Shown one piece after another: positions 50,776-59,580 of a stretch of DNA of 64,000 bases. Numbering within the stretch: the stretch's first letter is position 1; every line of letters begins with the position of its first letter. The position numbers were made by a program, and so were the translations under genes. This stretch comes from Diaporthe sp. PMI_573 (lineage: Eukaryota > Ascomycota > Sordariomycetes > Diaporthales > Diaporthaceae): positions 124,001 to 188,000 of the forward strand of contig JAJTUP010000090.1 of assembly GCA_021399435.1 (NCBI GenBank), read 5' to 3'. The notes beneath the pieces were generated by a model, which had not been told where the DNA came from, made no database searches, and worked only from the letters and a program-made list of their open reading frames with translations.

Positions 50776-51879
50776 TTAAATATTTTTGGTTCCATCGTCT
50801 GCTAGTGATGACAACACAATGTTACTTGTATGTGCTGATGAGTAATACCTGCGAAGTGCAACCACCAAGCCTAGCCGTTCAGCCAAGTTATTAATCTCGC
50901 ACTTCAGCTGCTTTATAACAAGATCCACATCTTCAGTATCCAGATCAGCAAGGAAACCGTACTCCGGTAGTGTATTTTTTACCCAATCACCGAAACCTGG
51001 TGGGGGGTGGAGTCGTATCAGTTGACATGTAAATACTTGTCTATCTAGTTTGTGAATCTGTGTTAATAATAGATCAAGTTTGATGTTTAGACTCGTGTCC
51101 TCCAGGGCGTTTGGTTCCAGTATGTCTGGGGGAAATGGAATAGGAAGAGTTGTTAGACGAAGGGGATTCATTTGTCGACATGGTCTAATTCGAGGAGCCT
51201 GACCTAATAAAGATTGAAACTATTATTTAGCAACGTTGATCAGATAAACAGATATGATAAACGGCAACTTACTTTCTCGAAACGAGCATTTAGAGCCTAG
51301 GCCGTTATAATAGCAATTTGCACAAGCACCCTGTGTTGTGTTGTCCACATCGGCATGGGTTGATACCACACACTCTGCCCACAGTCCGTGGCCCTGCCGG
51401 CATGTCCTACACCGCTGTTGGGGGATCTCTCCGCTTATTTGTATAAAAAGGGCGAGGATGTTTTGTGGCTTTTTGGTGCTGAATATCGCAGCGCGCTTAG
51501 GACTTGGGTTTGGATGGGGGTCTCGTTGTACGACTGCAGCATCTAGAGGAGCGGAAGATTTGGATGTAGAGAAATCGAAGGAGGTAGGCAGGAGGCCTCG
51601 CTGCAAGGCATAATGTCTACAACCTAAGTAACAATATGATTTAGTAATGGGTTCAGGTAACTACTGTTTTCGTACTGATCAGAGGCAATCTCTGAAAGAC
51701 CAAGGCTGGGACGTACCTATGCTCCCGACATGTCCATTTGAGGCTGCCATTAGCGAAGCTACAAGTCGAATGGTGTAGGGCTTGTACTCCAGGGCATCAG
51801 CGTAGCACGAGTAGAGCAGAATGGACCTTATCAGGTGTAATGAAGCAATGTAGATAGGATCAGTGATGGATGGCGACAA
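50776..51879 (-). CDS. DUF3716-like cysteine-cluster protein, three exons
   Basis: Exons 51879-51717, 51623-51273 and 51203-50776 join in frame (313 residues) across introns of 93 bp (GTACGT/TTAG) and 69 bp (GTAAGT/TTAG). The centre holds CRTCRQGHGLWAECVV and then GACANCYYNGLGSKCSFRE, the paired cysteine pattern of the fungal DUF3716 family, possibly zinc-binding. The third exon is helical with heptads. The first codon of the open frame is TTG, so the true ATG lies in an upstream exon that was not found. Introns remove frame breaks cleanly, which supports a real gene. Function of the family is unknown. It lies directly downstream of the Helitron helicase, on the opposite strand. Confidence 0.6.
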
Positions 51880-52110
51880 AAATAAAGACGGGTTGAGTTG
51901 GGGACCAATCCCGAACGCGAGAGCCTACAGCTGGTGCTCGTGCGTCATGACTGTTATAATATGCACTCATGCGACGAAGTCAATTTAAGCTTCGGGACTG
52001 AATCAGCCATAACATCGATGGGTCGTACAGATCAGAGCCTCACACATGTAATCACTCTTTTGCTGATCATCTTGGTAGAGTGCTGATCGAATACTTCTTT
52101 GAGGATGTTT
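51880..52110. other. Intergenic
   Basis: No gene seen; likely holds the missing first exon or promoter of the DUF3716-like gene. Confidence 0.35.
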
Positions 52111-52117
52111 GTGCTGA

Positions 52118-52800
52118 TTAGGGATGCCTCGAGGTAAATTACCAGGAGGTAAATTACCAAAACCCCTAGGTAAATGACGGTCATAAACCCGAGGTTTATG
52201 ACGCGTCATTTATCACGTGCTTCCAAGTACTATTTGGTGACTACGAAACGGCGTCGGTGGAATGATATACGCACATACAGTCTGGTGTCATTGGTATTCG
52301 TCGGGGATGAGGTACCGATCACACCAAAATTGGCTGTGCGGGTACAAGAGGTCCATACCCCCGTGCAACGGCTCCGTGCTCGTTTCTTCGCCAAAACTCC
52401 CAGACTTGCTACTTCAATACGATAATATTATATATCTCGAAAGCCAACCTATTTACATTTCAACGTGAATAAACAGACTCTGTCTCTGCGTCCGTGCCTG
52501 CATCTACAAAAATGCAGTCCTGGAAGTCGTCCTCGAGCTCTAAGAGCAACTTCACGTCAGCCGTCTCCCAGGATTGGCCGCTCGGCATTCTCCAAGGTGT
52601 CTCTTGGGCCGTCTCAAGTCTTCTTAACACCCGACTATTCATATATATGAATGTCAATTTATTGGTGCTAGTGACAGTAAGACGATTGCGAATCTTGTTG
52701 TGGAGGAAATTGATCGTGGAAAAAGATCTCTCAGAAGGTACGGAATTAGCCAAAGCGCCCAGGACTCGTTTGGCCAATGCAGCGAGTGATACATTCATAG
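52118..52800 (-). mobile_element. hAT fragment: one terminus and transposase tail
   Basis: The low end TAGGGATGCCTCGAGG is followed by palindromes (GGTAAATTACC twice; TCATAAACCCGAGGTTTATGA region), as in the hAT at 26342. The minus-strand frame 52798-52460 encodes the dimerisation block (ALANSVPSERSFSTINFLHN, then TNKLTFIYMNSRVL) and an acidic tail. This tail resembles the one at 26500-26740, so the two are related families. The core and other terminus are missing. Confidence 0.75.
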
Positions 52801-52981
52801 AATGAAGATACCGCCAACAAGCTCCCCAACTGAGATCCTCTATCCGTACGACCCGAAAAGGAATGAAGGGGAGGTGGAAAGGGGAGATCTACTGCACTAC
52901 TGCGATTATAGCACCGTGAACTGCTTTCTCAACAAGTTTTTCAGCGACTGTAAGTTGTGATTGATTTGAAGTTCAGGGACG

Positions 52982-53254
52982 TCATAGCTTCTGCCTGATG
53001 GCCGGTACGGCCGTGTTCCCAATATTGTGACTTGACTGCGGGAAATGTTGTTGCTGTAACGGTATAATAGTCCCAAAGTCATTCAATGGCGTCACTTTCC
53101 GTCTTGGAGATTCAACCCTGTAGTAGTTATCTTTGTCGCTGCATCCAACGATTGTAGTAAGGAATATGGTGAGGTGAGTTAGCATTTCGATCGGAGGAGG
53201 GGGCGGGTAGTTATCAACTTGGTCCTGTGCTGTGTCGTCAATTGAGGGTGACAT
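52982..53254 (-). CDS. Small hypothetical frame
   Basis: A 90-codon frame with ATG at 53254 (DDTAQDQVDNYPPPPPIEML). No family recognised. It may be an exon of a broken gene; included at low confidence because composition is protein-like and the ATG is true. Confidence 0.25.
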   Translation of the reverse strand: MSPSIDDTAQDQVDNYPPPPPIEMLTHLTIFLTTIVGCSDKDNYYRVESPRRKVTPLNDFGTIIPLQQQHFPQSSHNIGNTAVPAIRQKL

Positions 53255-53329
53255 TTTGTCTATCCGCCAACGGCCAGTATCTGGCTGCTAGTACATCAAA
53301 CCATCATAGATTAAGAGTGAGATTCCTAC

Positions 53330-54705
53330 ATCTCTAAGGACTTATCATCGTTGGCGTTGGAGGAGTTAAAAGGCGCGGCACCTTGACTACCGTTGGCACC
53401 AGCGCCAAAGCCGAAGGTGCCACTGGGGCCTTGTGCCTGTGCCATACCGTCGTCGGCGTTTTTTGTCCTCATCACAAAAAAACTTCTCGATGATGTTGTA
53501 GGCCTTTATGTGGATCTCTTCGTTGGCGTTGGTCTGGCACTCATGAATTTTGTTAATACCGCCGTACTCCTCAATAAACAGGGCGTAGCGGTTGATAGCG
53601 TCAGGTGCGTCACCAGCGGCCTGCTTCTCCAAATCACCAACCTTTAGAATGTTCTCGAGGCCGTCCAGGGCAACCTGGATAATCTTGCTGTCGGGGCAGC
53701 CGAGGAGGTCACACAGGGGCTTGATGCAGCCCTGAGCGACGAGGTAGCGGATCTGGTCGGGCTTCTGAAGACCTCCACTAGTAGCGTTGCTGATAGCCCA
53801 GCAAGCCTCCTTGCGCGTCTTAAGGTCACCGTTGGACAGCTGGTGAATCAGAGGCGGGATGATGTTCGCGTCAACAACGGCCTGAATCTGGGTTGAGTTG
53901 CCGGCGGTGATGTTGGAGATGGCCCAGCCCGCCTCCTTCCGGATGCCGTCCTTGTTGGAGCTCAGGAGGGACAGCAGGCAGGGCAGGGCACCGCAGCTGA
54001 TAATGGCTTGGACGTCGTCACGGTTGACAATGTTTCCGACAGAGCGCGGCGCGGGAGTCTGCACCGAGGTGGAGGCGTGCATGAGCAACTCGACCAGACG
54101 GCGGGGGATACCGGCTTCAATAACAGCCTGAATCTTATCGTTGGATCCGTCGGACAGGTAGGAGATGGCCCAGCAGGCATTGATCAGGACCTCATCGTCC
54201 AGAGAGTAGACCAGCTTGGACAGCACGGGAAGCGCAGGCGCAATCTGTGGCATTGTGTTAGCTGTAGCCTTGGTCTGGAGTGGTGCCAGGATGGCATATT
54301 CAAACGCACTGTGTTCTAGTCTGGCTGGGGGGTCCTGCCGCGGCAGAAGTTGCTAAGGGTCCAGGTGGCGTCGCGCAGCATGCTGAGGTTGCGGCTGTCA
54401 CCGAGCAGAGCCAGCAGAGGCTTCAGGGCGCCACAGCTCAGGACGTAGTCGCGACATTGTGGGCTGTCACCAGCGATATTTCCGAGGGCCCAAGCAGCCT
54501 GCTCGCGGACATCGGGCTCTGGGCTGGCGAGGAGCTCAACAAAAATGGGGACGGCGCCGGCCTCAATAACGACCTGGGTCTGTGCAGCGCTGCCGGAGGC
54601 GATGTTGGTGAGGGCCCACGCGGCCTCGAATTGGACTAGGGTGTGAGGTGATCGGAGGAACTCGACGAAACGGCTAACGACGCCGGTCTTGATGACGTCC
54701 GTTGT
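53330..54705 (-). pseudogene. Importin-alpha (karyopherin) fragment, 5' truncated
   Basis: Armadillo repeats run continuously from about 54702 ([20 protein letters not shown]) through [56 protein letters not shown] and [15 protein letters not shown]. The N-terminal importin-beta-binding domain and first repeat are missing. A 65-bp intron is kept (54245-54309; GTGCGT donor, GCTAAC branch, CCACAG acceptor), so this is a DNA-level copy, not a retrocopy. Defects: TGG-to-TAG in PQPDW (54316-54318), a two-residue deletion after DDVQ, and a one-base shift in the A-run after FFCDED (about 53478) that derails the Gly-rich tail. An intact gene must exist elsewhere. Confidence 0.93.
54245..54309 (-). 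other. Intron retained in the importin-alpha fragment
   Basis: 65 bp; GTGCGTTTG donor, CAGCTAACAC branch region, CCACAG acceptor. Joins NT to IAPALPVL. Confidence 0.8.
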
Positions 54706-54714
54706 TCCACAGCG

Positions 54715-55040
54715 ACATCGTATATATCACAAAGTTGTCTGGCCGTAATTCGTATTTGGACTTGTTCACATCCAGGAAGAGTGACCGCCTGTTCTTCGCA
54801 AATGGACTCAGAAACAGACATAATTCGAATGAATCCACGTTTCCACTTGAGTCTCGGAAAGCCTGGGTAGAGGTTTGTTGTTGAGATCATTCGGATACGA
54901 ATTCGAAACGAGCATACCTCGGCGTAGTCGCACTCTGGCGTCACTTCTGCTTCGACATCCGGCGAGAATGATACTCTCGTCACGATCCCAATTGGTAAGG
55001 CAAGGGTGTAGATCTCCCGGTAAATCACTGGTTTAAACGG
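54715..55040 (-). pseudogene. Spliced fragment of an unidentified gene
   Basis: Exon reading EIYTLALPIGIVTRVSFSPD to CDYAE joins across a 55-bp intron (54863-54917; GTATGC donor, CTCAAC branch, CCCAG acceptor) to FRDSSGNVDSFELCLFLSPF and [20 protein letters not shown]. The sequence then changes abruptly into importin-alpha coding sequence at about 54705-54715. Composition and splice sites are those of a genuine gene, but both ends are missing and I do not recognise the family. Confidence 0.55.
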
Positions 55041-55209
55041 ATACCTTTGAATACATTTTTACTGAAGAGGACATCCGTGGCAACGACGCAACGTTGCCCA
55101 GCAAGAGATCGGTTTACCGACTTTAAACGCAACGGTCACTGTCCAACGGACATCACAGCAGCGCCAGAACAGCTAGCAGGCTTTGAACTATTCGACAAAT
55201 TCAAGAACG

Positions 55210-55475
55210 TTACCGTCGAACGTTGATGTGTCTCGATGCTCATCATTGACGTTGTCACTGGTATACAGTCAGATGGAAGTAGCTTGTCAGCCCAGAGGAG
55301 GCCTCGAAGTGACCAATCCTCCGGCAGGGGTCTGTCACTTGGTCGGGGGAATTGTTGAGCATTAACGCAACCAGTGCCCAGGGAAAAGCGTGTTGGTTGT
55401 AAATTATAGCAGCCTCATTGCCAGCGATGAACTTCATGAAAGACAGGCACACATTGAGATAACGTAATATGACAG
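55210..55475 (-). pseudogene. Fragment of an EST1-like gene
   Basis: The minus-strand reading LSFMKFIAGNEAA, FPWALVALMLNN, then (after an internal deletion) FPRPSDRPLPEDWSLRGLLW repeats part of the complete gene at 59581-61832 in the same order. About 15 residues (the equivalent of LSISFQNHVCIESEE) are deleted, and the frame is later lost near NVNDEHRD. It has no start or stop of its own. Confidence 0.85.
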
Positions 55476-55752
55476 GTTAGAAAGCGTCGTGGACGAACTT
55501 GTCCGAAAGTACCACACCAAGATGTCGATCCTTGATTTTCCACTTTATAAAGGCTCTTTTGCAATTTCGGCTACTGCCTAAACACTGCCGCAAATATTAA
55601 TTACTTAATGCGCGAGGCCTCCTAACATCAAAACTATTTAAGGTCTGCCTCCCATCATCTGCCTATACTTTAGGTAAGTTCCAATTTTCATTACACCGTG
55701 ATACCAGATATTTTCTTACGTCCTGCTATATTAATTCAAAAGCGAGATCAAC
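55476..55752. promoter_or_regulatory. Upstream region of the secreted-protein gene
   Basis: A+T-rich sequence with no gene. It ends in AGCGAGATCAACATGAAG, so the leader of the secreted-protein gene lies here. No specific site can be named. Confidence 0.35.
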
Positions 55753-56313
55753 ATGAAGTCCATATTCCCAAACATCCTCCTATTCCCGGCCATGACTGTA
55801 ACGGGCATAGCGGTTGATGTCATTTCTACCGCGGTGGTCTCCACCGTGACGGAGCCAGTCTGCATCAACGGCTGCGCTAGAGAAGCCACTCCACTCCCTG
55901 AGTCTGAAGCATTAGCTACGGTCATCGCCTCCACCGTCGAAAATGACGACGCAAATGGCACCGAGGCTACTGTAGACAGGCGCTGGTCCAAGGGGCGCAA
56001 CTCGCTCTGCTTCACCTCTAGCAGCCTGGTTTTGGGCGGGGGCTACGCCATCTACCTGGACGGCTGGGGTCAAGAGCACGACGGTTGTGGGAAAGGAGCC
56101 CTTGACAATCTCCGAGGCCAGTGCGGCGATGTCTGGTACTGGACTTGTCAGAACTGGGGATCCGGCGTGTTGCTGACATTTTACCTGGCGGGGCCTCCCA
56201 GGGCCAAGTGTGCGGTGGACGCGATGTGGCTTGCTTCACCAAAAGACCAGCGGGAGGAGGGCCTCTGCTGCGTGTATCTAGGATCCCAGATTGGGTCAAT
56301 GAACACGTGTTAG
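55753..56313 (+). CDS. Small secreted cysteine-rich protein, candidate effector
   Basis: A 186-residue single-exon frame with true ATG (context ATCAACATGA). Residues 1-23 form a signal peptide (MKSIFPNILLFPAMTVTGIA). The mature part has ten cysteines, including CINGC, CGDVWYWTC and a late CC pair, and aromatic/Gly-rich segments (GGGYAIYLDGWGQEHDG). No transmembrane segment or GPI signal follows. Size, secretion and cysteine content fit the class of fungal small secreted proteins; many are effectors, but no function can be assigned. It lies 237 bp from an intact pogo transposon and is flanked by gene fragments. Confidence 0.7.
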   Translation: MKSIFPNILLFPAMTVTGIAVDVISTAVVSTVTEPVCINGCAREATPLPESEALATVIASTVENDDANGTEATVDRRWSKGRNSLCFTSSSLVLGGGYAIYLDGWGQEHDGCGKGALDNLRGQCGDVWYWTCQNWGSGVLLTFYLAGPPRAKCAVDAMWLASPKDQREEGLCCVYLGSQIGSMNTC

Positions 56314-56462
56314 CACCCTGGTTAGTTTGTATTTGGCATTTTGGTCCATTGCCTAGACGCAGAATTAGGCTCTCGTTGTAGTAAGTGTTGTTAAGAGCAC
56401 TATTGAAAGGGTACTTCCTGTAGTTTAAATCTATTTCCTAATTTCTAGAACAGGAACATCCC

Positions 56463-56547
56463 GTATGCTTGAGGGTGCTCTCGCTAACAAGTCGAGTCCC
56501 GAGGAGCTCAACGCGGCACTCAACCACGCGAGAAAAATAGCAAGAGG
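56463..56547 (+). pseudogene. Target remnant of the pogo insertion
   Basis: In-frame ALANKSSPEELNAALNHARK precedes the TA of the insertion at 56548. Coding continues only if joined to 58402 onward, and that side shows no recognisable sequence. Family unknown; likely a gene or pseudogene broken by the transposon. Confidence 0.3.
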
Positions 56548-56549
56548 TA

Positions 56550-58399
56550 ACGTCCCCGGCCCGGCTTCCGCCCCCCCCCTGATTCCGCCCCCCCCACATC
56601 CGCGTTCACGCGTGTACGCGTCTGCCCCCACCCTATATAAACTCAACCATATCTTTCCGAGAGAATTTTTTCTGGTCACCAAACTTCTTCCAAGCATCAA
56701 CCTAGTCATCATGAAGCCCTATGGGGAAGCCGAGATCCATGACGCCCTTGTTGCGTGCAGGGATGGAATGCCCGTCAAGCAGGCTTGCAGGACCTGGCAT
56801 ATCCCCCGTTCCACACTTCGCGATCGCCTCGCCGGCGCGCAAAGTCAGCGCGTTTCTCACGAACCTCAGAGGCCTCTTTCTGATGATCAGGAGGATCGAT
56901 TGGCCCTATTCCTTATCAACCAAAGCAGCTTGGGCCATGCGTTAACTCGCTGGGAAACGAGGGCTCTGGCAGCCCGAATGGCCTCGTCGGGGAAGGAGGT
57001 CGCTCCTCTCGGAAGGAAGTGGCTGAGGGCCTTCCTCCTTCGTCACCCTATCCTCCAAAGCCGTAAGTACCAGCGCGTTGAGGCTAAACGGCTAAGGGCA
57101 GCTACCAAAAAGAACGTTGGGTCGTGGTTTGACTTCATGCAGTTGCCTATCGTGAAGGCAATTAAGCCGGCCAACCGATGGAATGCCGACGAGGGCGGGC
57201 TGATGGAGGGCAAGTCCGAGAAGGCGCTCACGATCGGCTATTCGGAAGGAAGCCAGCTTCTTCAGAAGGACTTTAATTCGAGAGCGTGGACCTCCTTCCT
57301 TGAGTGTATCTCCGCCACGGGCAAGTTCCTCGTCCCACTCGTTATTTTTAAGGGACTCAGCATTCAGCAGCAGTGGTTTCCTATCGCCCTTGAAGATCAC
57401 GAGGGCTGGCAGTTCACGGCGACGAAGAAGGGGTGGATGGAGGAACCTATCGCTATCCACTGGCTTCGGAAGGTCTTCCTTCCTCAAACAGTACCAGAGG
57501 ACCCATTAGAATGGCGCCTTCTCGTGATCGATGGGCACCATACACATACAACGGTCGAGTTTATGTGGGAATGCTTCTCAAATAAGGTGTATATCGTTTT
57601 TTTGCCCGCCCATACTTCGCATATGCTGCAACCGCTCGATGTGGCGATCTTCGGCCCTCTAAAGCTCGCATTTAAGAAGCATCTCGATCACCAGGGAGGG
57701 CACGATTCGTCAACAGTCGTGGCAAAGAAACGGTTTCTTTATTGCTATCACAAGGCTCGAATTGACACTTTGACGGAAGCAAATATACGTTCTGGCTGGC
57801 GGGCGACTGGTCTCTGGCCAGTGTCTAAGCATAGGGCACTCGGAAGCCACTTTATCGCCGATAATCGCGAGAAGGAAGCGAGATCGTTGGAATCTGGCGG
57901 TACCAATAGCTCCAGCAGCCATTTCTGCACTGATAAGTGTTTTTGTCGGCCTCGAGGGACCATTTTTGCGACCCCTAAGCGATCTCAAGACCTAAGGGGT
58001 ATGGTGGCTCGGTATGCCCGTCAGAAGAATCTCAGCCCCACATCACGACTCCTCTTCAGGAAAATCCTCAAAAGTTGGGACCAGATAGACGTCGATCTGA
58101 CGATGTCCTCACAAAAAGCCCGAGAGTTGGAAGCCCAGATTGAAGCCAGTAGGGTAGTCCGAAGGAAGAAGGTTCAACTTGACCCGAATGAACTTTTCGC
58201 CGATATCGAGGCCATTCGGAGGACTCAGATTGAAGCGGGGGTGGTATCAGAAGAAAGCGACGCTTCAGAAGAGTCGGAAACACCATCGGAAGCGAGGTCA
58301 ACTATCGTGGTGGCGGCGTCGTCGGCGACGAGGCGAAGGGGGCGGTCGTGAGGGAAGGGGGCGGAATCAGGGGGGGGGCGGAAGCCGGGCCGGGGACGT
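56550..58399 (+). mobile_element. Intact pogo-like (Tc1/mariner superfamily) transposon
   Basis: The element spans 1850 bp, flanked by TA on both sides (56548-56549 and 58400-58401). Inverted repeats begin ACGTCCCCGGCCCGG and are perfect for 43 bp at the two ends, including a run of nine C. Left of the gene is a TATATAA box (56633-56639). The transposase is uninterrupted. Perfect long inverted repeats and an open gene make this the youngest-looking DNA transposon in the window. Confidence 0.93.
56711..58351 (+). CDS. Pogo-family DDE transposase
   Basis: The start is taken at the ATG giving MKPYGEAEIHDALVACRDGM, because the 82 codons upstream belong to the inverted repeat and leader. Domains: HTH_psq (residues 3-45, with CRTWHIPRSTLRDRL), CENP-B-type HTH (WETRALAARMASSG, FLLRHPILQSR), then DDE_1 catalytic core with Asp in WNADEGGLMEGK, Asp in LLVIDGHHTHTT and Asp in HTSHMLQPLDVAIFGPLK. 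The C-terminal 120 residues are charged and helical, followed by a stop near the right terminus. Length of 546 residues is usual. All catalytic residues are present; activity is plausible. Confidence 0.93.
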   Translation: MKPYGEAEIHDALVACRDGMPVKQACRTWHIPRSTLRDRLAGAQSQRVSHEPQRPLSDDQEDRLALFLINQSSLGHALTRWETRALAARMASSGKEVAPLGRKWLRAFLLRHPILQSRKYQRVEAKRLRAATKKNVGSWFDFMQLPIVKAIKPANRWNADEGGLMEGKSEKALTIGYSEGSQLLQKDFNSRAWTSFLECISATGKFLVPLVIFKGLSIQQQWFPIALEDHEGWQFTATKKGWMEEPIAIHWLRKVFLPQTVPEDPLEWRLLVIDGHHTHTTVEFMWECFSNKVYIVFLPAHTSHMLQPLDVAIFGPLKLAFKKHLDHQGGHDSSTVVAKKRFLYCYHKARIDTLTEANIRSGWRATGLWPVSKHRALGSHFIADNREKEARSLESGGTNSSSSHFCTDKCFCRPRGTIFATPKRSQDLRGMVARYARQKNLSPTSRLLFRKILKSWDQIDVDLTMSSQKARELEAQIEASRVVRRKKVQLDPNELFADIEAIRRTQIEAGVVSEESDASEESETPSEARSTIVVAASSATRRRGRS

Positions 58400-58401
58400 T
58401 A

Positions 58402-58908
58402 CCCCCAGCTTAGATCCAATTCACAAAAGTTGTATTTTTGTTCACACATCCTGAGAAGAATGGTATCAGGGCGAGTACTTTTTTCTCAAGGTACTTTCAT
58501 TTTTAGGTGATACAGAGAGCGGGGTAATCTTTGTCGGCAAAATTTTCAGTTCGTGGGCAATAAGGCACCCAGCCTCATATAACCTTTCTCCGTGAGGTAA
58601 AAAACCTACTTTTTAACCCGCTTTTATAAGATCAATTCGGAGACTATAACAACAGGATTTTCAATATCTCAGGCATAATTTATCTGAAAAAATACACAAA
58701 CTTCGAGGATGCGGCCGCTGAGGTCGAATCCAGACACGATGCTGCGGAACTCTACGTTAGGGATCAAAAATCGACATACGAAGCTACATTCTCTAGCCTC
58801 AATCCCGAAGACGACCATATTTTGGTTCAAAACATCCAAATCTGTATATATGCAAACCTGAGTGCGTACACGGGATGCTGAGGGAAGGCGAAGCCTATGT
58901 GCGCTTAA
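58402..58908. other. Intergenic, nothing recognised
   Basis: No gene or terminal repeat. A+T-rich with short frames only. Confidence 0.35.
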
Positions 58909-59130
58909 TCACTTCCCGAGCAAATGGATGAACTGAACGATGCGGGCATTGTTGGACGGGATAATCTCTGCGAGACCGCAGCTGAGGGCGCTGATTCTGG
59001 TGTCGATGTCGTCGTCGGCGATGAAGTCATCCGAGCTTCGACATTCGTCTAGTGACTTGTGAGTGCAGTAAGGATCAACTGCCATGGCCCATTGTAGCTC
59101 TCGCGTTGTCAACGGCCTCGTGGAGATCAA
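58909..59130 (-). pseudogene. NLR (NACHT) winged-helix fragment
   Basis: The frame STRPLTTRELQWAMAVDPY...ISALSCGLAEIIPSNNARIV then QFIH matches the conserved segment after the NACHT domain in fungal STAND proteins (RPLT..EL.HALA; CGLV.....V.LVH). Only about 70 residues remain. No NACHT or repeat domain is adjacent. Confidence 0.7.
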
Positions 59131-59580
59131 CTTCGTGTCTAATTTAATACTTTGTGATTAAAGAATTTTAAACTAGGAATAACAGTCGGCAAAGAATTAG
59201 CGAGGCCATATCAAAAACTAAGATTCTATAGGTGATCATAGACATTCTTTCGATATGCTGACAGTGTCCGCCTTTCTTCAGGGCTGCGAGATGCATGAGG
59301 TCAAATGGTGGCCGCTATGATGAGCTAGTAGGAATTCCCGGAGTGCCGAAGTATAATCTCGGTAACTGGTCCGAGGCCGAGGTTGCAACCTGTCAGACTA
59401 GCATGGGTCTCCACCACACACATCGTCTCTCATGAGTCTAGGTTTAGGAATCACGACAAAAGGAACCTGCCTCTCTTTCAAAAAAAAACCGTCAAGAACA
59501 GGCTCCACGCCATCATCAGAAAAGGGAAATTCAGAGCCCCCGGCACCTCCTCCCGCTCCTCCCCCCCTGATTGTGTGAAC
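59131..59580. other. Intergenic, nothing recognised
   Basis: No supported gene; likely 3' flank of the EST1-like gene. Confidence 0.35.

Noticed and set aside
52118..52200. Palindromic GGTAAATTACC units as a riboswitch or operator
   Set aside because: They adjoin a TAGGGATG terminus and a hAT transposase tail, so they are subterminal transposon repeats.
54636..55028. Single 130-codon minus-strand frame taken as one exon
   Set aside because: It reads through a good 55-bp intron and switches to nonsense; the spliced reading is more protein-like.
45045..59130. Starship giant element carrying patatin-like and NLR cargo
   Set aside because: Patatin-like and NLR genes are common Starship cargo, but no DUF3435 tyrosine recombinase (captain) or element boundary is visible in this window.
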